Made by a program: the position numbers and the translations under genes
NCBI GenBank assembly: GCA_009746045.1
Contig: RPFO01001706.1
Location: forward strand, 61,001 to 125,000
From: Mesostigma viride
Taxonomy: Eukaryota > Streptophyta > Mesostigmatophyceae > Mesostigmatales > Mesostigmataceae
DNA: 64,000 nucleotides
Direction of reading: 5' to 3'
Shown: one piece after another, positions 56,133 to 64,000 of the stretch
Layout of the letters: every line of letters begins with the position of its first letter
Position numbering within the stretch: position 1 is the stretch's first letter
The notes under the pieces: model-generated
The model's input: only the letters and a program-made list of their open reading frames with translations
Database searches by the model: none
What the model was told of the DNA's origin: nothing

Positions 56133-59100
56133 ATGGGAGGATACGACGCCAAGTGGCTGGCTCTGTTGTGCACCGCCATCCTTGTGATGCGCATTCTACA
56201 TCTCGAAAGGGAAGAGCCAAACCTTTGCGGTGCAGGTAAGCACCCATGTTGTGTCGTTGTAGGCACCAATGTTGTTGTTGTTTTACTCCTTTCATTTGTA
56301 TTTTTGGTTAACGTAACGGTGTGTGCTGCGAGTTTGTGCAGGTTTCTTCATGTCATGGATGCTGGTGGTACGAATCACGGGCTTTGTGCACCGACTGCTT
56401 TCGGGTAAGATTTGTTGATGTCCAATAACGTTTCATGGACGCTGGTTGAAACGCTGTCAGGTTGTAGCGAGCTCGCTTGCATTAATGTGAGGATGCGGCT
56501 GAAGTGGAATTCGATTGCCATATTATTGTCTTCATACGTTTGGATCACGACGATTTCCAGTGTTTGTATGGAATTGTGGGGTGGCTGTTGCAGTGGGACG
56601 GCAGCAAGGGTGGAGGTTACCCTGCGTGGTTCGCCTGACATTGGGCTCTCGAGCACTCTGCGGGGACGTGTCTGCCTGCACCGTTAACTTTCTGCACGAG
56701 CTGCTTTGGGGTAAGACGTTGCTGATATGGGTATGCGTTCTAACACTGCGTACACGTGTTTAGCCTGCAATGTGGTTCCCATTTGAATGTTCGTGTACAC
56801 TTTGACTCACTTTTCTATCTTATGACACGGTGCTCACTTGGCCGTTCCTTGAGTCGTGCATTTGCAGTTGCGGCGCTGCGAGGGTGGAGATTCGCTGGAG
56901 TAGCTTGCCTGAGGTTGGCGTTGTGGATGCTCTGGTGGACCTTAAACGAGCCGTTGCAAGTTGTTCGGCTCATCATTTACTACCCAGGTGGGCGTGCTAT
57001 TTGTTTACGAGTTAGCATAGGTCTGATGTGTTTGTTTTATGCATCTCAAGTTACGTTTCATGGGGGGGGGGGGGGGGGGGGCTCATGATTATGTTTGACA
57101 CACCACTTTGTGAGGAACTGATGTTATTGTATTTTTGCACAATGATGCTGGCCCTTTGCCATCCTACTTGCAGAGCTTGTGGTGGAGCCTCTTGTGGGTC
57201 TGCTCCTGCATGTGGTCTGTGGTAAGACGCAAATGTGGGAAGAGTGCACATGAGTTTTTTTCTATAGCTGTTACAAGTTGTCGCTGTACTTGGTCTGTAG
57301 TCATGTTCTTCTGGTAGTAGATGACGTGTCTCTTTCTGGGAGGGCTGATCGTTGACAACAGTTTGGTGTGTCTTTGCTGTGCATGGCATGTTGTGTTTTC
57401 TGCTGAATCTACGAATGCAGCCGTGCTGAGGCTTGTGCGGAGGATTTCCCGAGTTGTCTGTGATATGGCAGGCGCGATGGCAGCCACACGGGAGTTCCGC
57501 AACATTATGGTCGCGCTTTCCATAGCGCCGATTGTGATTGTGGCTGAAATTGCCACTGCCGGACACGACGGCATCGTTTTGGCTCTTTGCAAGCCAGGTG
57601 GGTGCACTTGTTTTTGGACATAAATTCTATGTTGGCTGCATGGTGGGGGCATTAATGTGGATAAGATACTTTCAATTTTGAATGTTTTCCCTAAAAGACG
57701 TGTATGTTTGTGCGGACCGTCAATGATGTGTGGATCTTGATTGTGCCATGCAGATCTCCATTTGGATCTGGGAGCTCTCGTGGGGACTGTTGGATGGTAT
57801 ATCCTCCTTGGCTTCTGGTAAGTGCCACTGGTATTGTCATGGATAGTGGTAGTCACTTCATTACTTTCTTATGCATATACGCTGGCCTGTTTGTGCAATC
57901 CATGATTATTGTGATCAACATGCTTGCTTTGTTTTGGAGTCGGATCCCATGCTGCGTAGTTTCACAACCTTATCTTTAATTGCTTTTCGCTGTGTGGTGT
58001 TTTTTGTTTCGTACTTGCCAGGCACAGGGCTGCACATTGTCCATGGCAGAAATGCAGCACCCAAGTGTGGACATCAGAGCGCTCAACCACGGTGTTGCGT
58101 TGTTATCGCTTGTCAAGGAATCCTGGCATTGTGCGGCGGCTTGCGGCAAGACATCGACCTATGAGGCGGCGGCGCTGTGCAAGGCGACTAGCATGGGTAG
58201 GTGGAGTGCGTCCGGCGGGAAGCAATGAAAAATACTGTGGTAGGTTTCCCTGGCGGCATTTGTGGTTGTTTTTAACTGTGGGCGTGTCTTTTGTGTTGGT
58301 GTTTATGCAGGCTCCTGTGCCGCTTTTTGGTGTGCGTCCGAGGCGGGGTCCTTGCTGTCGCGTTCGCTGCATCATACGACGCCGTTTGCCCCGACCGCAG
58401 CGATCGGCGTGGCGTCCCACTCGGTACCCGCGTGCTGCTCCGCAGCGACCTCCTGGCCCTGCAAGGCAATCAGGACACCGACGGCGTAGGATGCGGGCTT
58501 CAGCTGATGCCATGTGTTGGTGTCCACGTCGAGTTCGAGGTGGTGGACCACCGATGTACGATGGAGACTGCGAGATACCTTTGGCAGGGGAGGACGACTT
58601 GTGTGAGGAGGTATGCGGCGCTTGATGCTACTATATTGACATTCTGCACGTGATCGTCTGCCCGGCTGATGCCTTTGTGTGAGAATGGCATTTCTGACAC
58701 AAAATGGTTGTTGTGTTGCTGCCGTGCGTTGGCGTCATCCACAGGGCGGCGATTCCGACGTGGGCGAACGTATTGATGTGACGGGAGATTGGGACGAGAG
58801 CTACTGTGTATGTTGCTGCATGTCTGTTTTTAAATCTTTAAATTGTATGATGCATGTCATGTGCGTTGTCGAGTTGAGGCACCGATGGTCCCTGCATGCG
58901 TACCCGTGTGCGTATGATAGCTAACGTGTACGGGATGTGTATGCGTCCATTCTGTGTTGTCACGCCAGGGTGTGCCCTGGCACGAAGGTGTGTCTTCACA
59001 ACGTCACCGACGCAGGAGGAGGAAGACAAAGGTGAGTGAGTGAAGCATCCCATGTGCATGTGCTAGTTGCTAGTGTCAACATTTGTGAGCTGGTAGTTGG

Positions 59101-61155
59101 CAGTGTCAAATGGTGTTATGACGCTGATTGTATTAAACTGAATTATTGAAATGCGTTGGTCCATCTTTCTTCACACGTATGTTTTCTCTTTGCGCCATGC
59201 CCAGGCACCACGTGGATCAGATGCCCAAGCTGCATGCGCATGTGGATCGCCGTGTGTCGCAACAACTTCGACTCAAGGGTTATTTCCAACCCTCACTGCG
59301 CGTTCACCAGCATCACCATGCGCTGGATCATCCCCACAACCACGTCGGGATCCCATAGGAGGGGGCTTGCCACCGTGCGCTATGGCTCGTGGTGGGGACG
59401 CTCGCCCTAGGGCGTACTTGTGTGTAGAACAAGCCGACTGCTTAGTTGGGAATCCATCCGCCTGGGTGGCCTTCGTTCGAGGTAAAATCGACGAGTTGGT
59501 GAACGCGGCACCGGACAAGTTCAGTGACAACATTTATTATGCGGTGAGTGAAGTGAAAACATTTATTATGCGGTCAGTGAAGTTCGATAGAGTCGTGGTA
59601 ATGGCGTGCGGCAAGGTTTTTTCTCAGCTCGTGTCCTTGACATATGCGGGATGATGTTACTAAGTTGAGTGTTGCTTGATTGTGTGTTGTTCTCTGTCTA
59701 CATCTTGCAGATGCTAATGCTGCAGGCAAGGGTGGGTCCTGTCGTGCCTTGGACAAGGAGCGCTTCAGAAACGCTGTTGGTAGGTTGTGCTTTTGCTTGA
59801 TGACTCTGCTTCATACCTTCCTTTAGTGTGAGTCGTTCTCTTGGTTTCGGATGCTACTCTTTCGATTTCTCAACGTGTGCCACTTCTTCTGTTGGCTTTC
59901 ATCCTCTTGCGATCCTTTTGCGCAGGCGGACGTTGCTGGGTACTGGGCACACGGGTTTGTCCAAGCTGCAACCGCATTGGTTGGCGATCCTCTACAATGC
60001 ATGGCGTCTCTGCAGTTTATGATGGGTATACTGCAAGTCCGGAAATCGGAGTTTTCATCGGAGGATTACTGCATGGCGGTAAGCTGAGCTGCAGTGATGT
60101 TTTGGTCCTTATGCGATTGCATGGTGTTTGACTTTGCTGATGATTAGCTGCTGATCATTTATCGACAGAACATGATCTGTGCATTAAGGACGGTGCAATT
60201 TTACTTCAGAGTTTTACTGAGTGGTGGCTCTGCTTCATTGTGGTGGTTGCCTTGTGGCAGGTTACTAGCATCCAGAACAATCTGCGGTATTGGGAAACGC
60301 TGCGTGTCCAGATGGAAAGGCAGGGGTGTGACACCATGACAGCGGCCCCGGTGGGTGTGCCTGCGCAACCGCCAGCTAGTACGTGGGCAACGCCGATGGG
60401 GGTCCCTGCACAAGCAGGTGGTCCTGCACAGGGAGCACAAGCAACAGTACCATCGAAACCGCAAAAGGGTGCATCAGCTCCTACTGCGGTGAGTTTTTCT
60501 TGGAGTACCCGTGTATGTCAATGAAGGCAGTATTTTCCTTCACCGTTGCTAAGGGACCACTGTGGACCATGGCTAAGGTTTTCCTCCCTTTGTTATTGGG
60601 TGTCAGTGCAGGTTTCTGGAAGGAAGTTCCAAAGCGCTTCCTCGTTTCTGGAAGCTGCCCTGGCATGTGATGGAACTGTGGGGGAGCGCTTGGTGACGGT
60701 GGAGCATTACCTGCGGATAGTGGAGGGACGACGCGACATGCTCTTTGCTGCGGACTATGAACCTGCGGTGAGTGGCGTGCACGGTGGAAATGCTTCATCG
60801 GTAACTGCCTCTGTTATTCGATTGTCAGGTCGTTGTTCTCTACAAAATGTGTAATATATAACATGTGATTGATGTATGCTACTATGATTTGTACGGTTTT
60901 TACGGTGGTGAGATGCAGGTCGCACAGCTGAAGGAGCTGTTGCGGTATTGGATGGAGAGGAGCGGGGGCCAGGTAGCGGAGACCACACAAGGAGACGTCC
61001 AGGTGCTGCAACTGACGGTACAGACACAACTGGGGGTCGGTGCTCCATGTGCGACACCGACGGCCATGCCTGCACATGCGGTGAATGCGACAGTGCCACT
61101 GCAGGCAGGGCTGGCGGTGGACGAACCACAAATGGGTGCATCAGCTGCGATGACC
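56133..61155 (+). CDS. Many-exon Helitron-borne gene, H5 copy (intact over 17 exons, 3' part lost)
   Basis: Exons: 56133-56235, 56342-56404, 56594-56710, 56868-56987, 57174-57221, 57421-57597, 57754-57817, 58022-58196, 58311-58610, 58745-58807, 58969-59031, 59205-59543, 59711-59779, 59926-60078, 60261-60488, 60612-60767, 60919-61155. They give 825 codons with every junction in phase and no stop. Six hydrophobic stretches lie in the first 230 residues (e.g. WLALLCTAILVMRILHL, FFMSWMLVVRITGFV, IMVALSIAPIVIVAEIA, TVGWYILLGFW). An Arg-rich block follows (residues ~230-360), then acidic GGDSDVGERIDVTGDWDES, a basic RHRRRRRKTK patch and helical exons (NNLRYWETLRVQMERQ, VAQLKELLRYWMERSGGQVA). The exons that follow in H1 (from 34339, leading to the Helitron domain) are missing; minisatellite comes instead. 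Start chosen as the ATG that opens exon 1. No host homologue recognised. Confidence 0.68.
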
Positions 61156-61274
61156 GTGAGTTTGTGTTTTAGTGGTTGTTTATTTCCATCGAGTTAGTAG
61201 AAATTTGATCAGTGTACAAGATTCGCTTTTTTAAATTTGTTTGATGTTTGTGATGACATGTCCCTCACGCTCCA

Positions 61275-61880
61275 CACACCTTGGCAGCCCCCACACCGAT
61301 AGGCCCCCATTCCCACGCACGCATGGCAGCCCCCCACACACCCGGCGCATGCGTGCCAGCCCGCCACCATTCCCACGCACGCATGCTAGCCCCCACACAC
61401 ACACACGCACGCATGCCAGCCCCACCCCCAAGCCACCCATGTATGGCAGCTCCTGCCCACACCCACGCACATTCCCAGCGCCAACACAAACCCACGCACG
61501 TATACCAGCCTCCTTCCCCCACCACGCATGCATGGCAGCTCCACCCCACACCCACGCACGCATGCCTCCCCCCCCACACACCCAGCCGCTGCCTGCTAGC
61601 AAGTACGTTGTGCTTGCATGTGGCTGCCTGCCGCATCCCCCTACCCACGCCACTAGGCTCACGGCTCACGGTGCATGTCTCATGCCCCATTTCGAGCTAA
61701 TGACGTAACATGTTCACACGTGGCTGCCTGTCCTTCATGACCCATGCCCCACGTCGCAAGGCTCATCGCTTGTGGCTCATACTCCATGCTTGCCTATCCA
61801 CACCCACGCACGCATGCCAGCTCCGCCCCACACCCACTGATGCATGCCAGGACCCCGCCAACCCACGCACGCATGGCATC
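61275..61880 (+). repeat. Degenerate GCATGC minisatellite, H5
   Basis: Units such as CCCACGCACGCATGGCAGCC are recognisable but diverged, with unit length varying from about 28 to 40 bp. Confidence 0.8.
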
Positions 61881-62600
61881 CACGCATTCCCACTCCCCCC
61901 GACACTGACGCACATTATCGCTCCTCATCACTTGCCTAAGTCCCCGCTCGCTGCTTTGCACCCTCAAGTGGTTTATCACGCCTTCCCGCAGTACCCCTGA
62001 TTGACGGCTTGCCCCTATTCACGTGCATGTGGCTGCCCGCCTGATTGCCGCATCCCCCAACCCCATGCCCCAAGGCTCATGGCTCATGCCAGCATGTCAT
62101 GTGTCCCTTGCCGCTCGCCCGCCATCCTACTCGTGCGGCATACCCTTGCAACATCCCACCTACTACAGTGTCATCGACTTTCAATGCATGTTATATCGCA
62201 GTCTGCTCAGGTTGCCCTTTTACTCCATTGCCTGTGCTGACCCCTCCGCCGCACAGAAATGGCGACAGCCGAGGTCGCTATGCCAGCCATGCGCACTACG
62301 GCCGCTCCATGTGATGGTTGTCACGGAGAAATCAATTAATAAAAAAAAAATTCCCATACAATTATGGCCATACAATTGTGCATGTGCAAACGATAGCAAA
62401 TCTCAAATCTGGCTGTCGCAGCGCGGATCATCTTATTACAATTTATTATTTTGGTTCATGTAAGAAATTATTCTGGCAATTATTCTGGTCATGAAATAAA
62501 TTTCATGTGTTTGCACAGATACCATAATCATGTCTAACATTATTGTAGTGTGCTGGTCAAAACCCCAAGACAATTAAGTGGCAGAGGATGAGCGTCAACT
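61881..62600. other. Low-information stretch
   Basis: No gene is recognised. It includes repeated fragments ATGCCCCAAGGCTCATGGCT-like (61660, 61750, 62060), also seen at the edges of the H2-H4 arrays (41860, 45920, 52960), so this is probably decayed Helitron sequence. Confidence 0.45.
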
Positions 62601-62604
62601 TGAT

Positions 62605-62940
62605 TTTGTTGTGTGGGGGGCTCGCATACTTCCGTGGGTTTCTGGGCTGGCTGGCATGCATGCGTGCCTGTGGGGGCGGCCTAACATGCGTGTGTGGGGG
62701 GAGTGCCATGCATGCGTGGCTGGCACGTGTGCGTGGGTTCATGGGGTGGCTGCCATGCGTGCATGGGTGTGAAGTGGGCTAGCATGCGTACATGGCTGTG
62801 GGGGGTGGCTGGCATGCATAAGCGGTTGTGGGGTGAGGCTGCCATGCGTGCGTGGGTGTGGGGGGTGGCTGGCATGCGTGCGTGGCTGTGGGGGGTGGCT
62901 GGCATGGATAAGTGGTTGTGGGGTGGGGCAGGTGACTTGG
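62605..62940 (-). repeat. GCATGC minisatellite in reverse orientation
   Basis: Units of GGTGGCTGGCATGCGTGCGT plus GGGTGTGGGG are the reverse complement of the Helitron minisatellite unit. About 11 units. It is the only array in this orientation. Confidence 0.9.
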
Positions 62941-63490
62941 CACCCCCTGCACACAACAAGTTGCAGCCACGCTCCTCGAGAAGATGCACATGTTCAATAT
63001 AATTAATTAATGTTACGAACTATTTTCCTGAAAGAATGATCCATACATCAATGAAGCATGTTCTTCATTCACCTTGGTAGGTTGTGCATACATTATTTTA
63101 TAAACTTGACGAGTACCGGTGCCATACAGTGCAATCAGTCAACATTAGTCATTTTGTTGGCATTCAGTCAACATTGGTGTAGTTGAAAGACTTGAGATGC
63201 AGATTTTTTCCCTGCCCGTCAAAGCCCCTTGGTGGCTAGTGTGCACGTGGCTGCCACGCCCGCTGCACCATGCCCCATGGTTCGTGGCTTACACCCCACG
63301 TCTGCCTATTCGTCGTGCCCCCGCTTGCTGGCTTGCCCCTAATCACCTCACGCACATGTGGCTGCGTTCCTCCCTCCTTGCGTCACGTGCATGTGGCTGC
63401 CCGCTTGTGCAAAGCATTCCCGAACACCACTTCTTTCCTTTTCAGGTTGGGCCCCCATCCATAAAAGTACGCTGTCTTTCTCTTCTTTAA
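62941..63490. other. Unassigned DNA before the last TIR copy
   Basis: No convincing gene. Direct repeats of CAGTCAACATT occur near 63138-63173, and CACGTGCATGTGGCTGCCCG-like blocks near 63244, 63355 and 63388 also occur at 61700-62040. Confidence 0.4.
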
Positions 63491-63500
63491 ATCCAATATC

Positions 63501-64000
63501 AAGAAGACAACCAGCGCAGGCCAGAAATCGCGAGAATCCGGACCATGGTAGCTCCAGCCTGCCGTTATCTTGCCCCGTGCCCTCTGGCCGACCTCCGCGG
63601 AAGCGACCAAAGCCAAGTTTGCATTACAAAGACATCGCCTTGGCTCAGTTAGGGACGGACGATGTAGCCACCATTGTAATAACCATTCTATGCGTAACGA
63701 TGATGGTGGTCGCATTCTTAAAAACGGCTAGAGAGTGATGTTGGATGAGAGTGTAAGCATGCTGTAGTCCTCATTCCTCAAGAAAAGGGATCGATCATTT
63801 ATGCTTCACGTCTTACAACAATGTTCCTTAACTAACTGCAGCCAACACTCAATGGCGAAGAGACAAATTCCATTAGGGATTCGTAGCAACCTCTATACAG
63901 GCTCTACCAACTTAAAAAGTCGCCCTCTACAAGTCGGGGTAAAATTGGCTCCAGAATTCTCAATTCTCAAATTCTCAGAGGGCGGGGGCTGAGGTACCTT
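63501..64000 (+). mobile_element. Further copy of the TIR element (left end), running off the window
   Basis: From 63501, TCAAGAAGACAACCAGCGCA and the next ~55 bp match the TIR of the 991-bp element. The interior differs from that copy. It contains a short open frame whose end reads KRPKPSLHYKDIALAQLG and then a hydrophobic stretch (VATIVITILCVTMMVVAFL) to a stop at 63738. It may be a different, perhaps larger, family member. Confidence 0.5.

Larger units (their letters stand above)
55037..61880 (+). mobile_element. Helitron H5 (5' end intact, 3' end not in window)
   Basis: It starts TCCCCCTCTAGTAACTACG right after the CTAG of H4. It has CCAAT/TATAAATA (55298-55323), the same many-exon gene type as H1, and then a degenerate GCATGC minisatellite (61275-61580 and 61795-61875). 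No hairpin with CTAG is seen up to 64000, so the 3' boundary given here is only the end of the recognisable part. Confidence 0.68.

Noticed and set aside
1-64000. tRNA or rRNA genes
   Set aside because: I scanned for the tRNA GTTC.A.TC block in a cloverleaf context and for conserved rRNA segments and found none convincing; a covariance search would be needed to exclude a tRNA fully.

Overview
This window is nuclear DNA of a photosynthetic eukaryote, most likely a green-lineage alga. It carries a spliced phosphoribulokinase gene with an N-terminal extension that looks like a plastid transit peptide, and a 15-exon gene for the cytosolic chaperonin subunit CCT6. Splice sites are GT-AG with one GC-AG, and intergenic DNA is crowded with eukaryotic mobile elements. 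The lineage is an inference from how the phosphoribulokinase compares with remembered green-algal proteins; the species cannot be named from sequence alone.

Layout. (1) 694-3628, plus strand: phosphoribulokinase in three exons. (2) 4.3-14.4 kb: a nest of mobile elements. It holds LINE ORF2 fragments, four copies of a short LINE-like element that carries only ORF1 (like mammalian half-L1) and shares its 3' tail with the LINE, and a complete 991-bp terminal-inverted-repeat (TIR) element with a 5-bp target duplication. (3) 14572-27550, minus strand: the complete CCT6 gene, 533 codons in 15 exons. Its introns are swollen by microsatellites, minisatellites, a LINE fragment, a TIR-element fragment and decayed copies of the gene's own exon-intron junctions. 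(4) From 27963, starting 413 bp upstream of the CCT6 start codon: a series of Helitrons, all in plus orientation. H1 begins at 27963. H2 (39848-43878), H3 (43879-50942), H4 (50943-55036) and H5 (from 55037) stand directly head to tail, each junction reading hairpin-CTAG|TC. (5) 61.2-64 kb: minisatellite, low-information DNA, and the start of another TIR-element copy.

The Helitrons are the main novelty. H1 and H5 carry long many-exon genes whose reading phase is kept across every proposed junction (24 exons traced in H1, 17 in H5). The product has several hydrophobic segments near its N-terminus, then an Arg-rich part and helical parts, and in H1 it runs into a recognisable Helitron N-terminal domain at 36788-38337. 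The Rep nuclease and helicase parts are not in the window. H2-H4 share the same termini and promoter but carry a different, short spliced gene of unknown function. Every Helitron carries a 30-bp GCATGC-containing minisatellite downstream of its gene.

Phosphoribulokinase (Calvin cycle) and CCT6 (cytosolic protein folding) are unrelated housekeeping genes. Nothing suggests that the host genes here work as a cluster.
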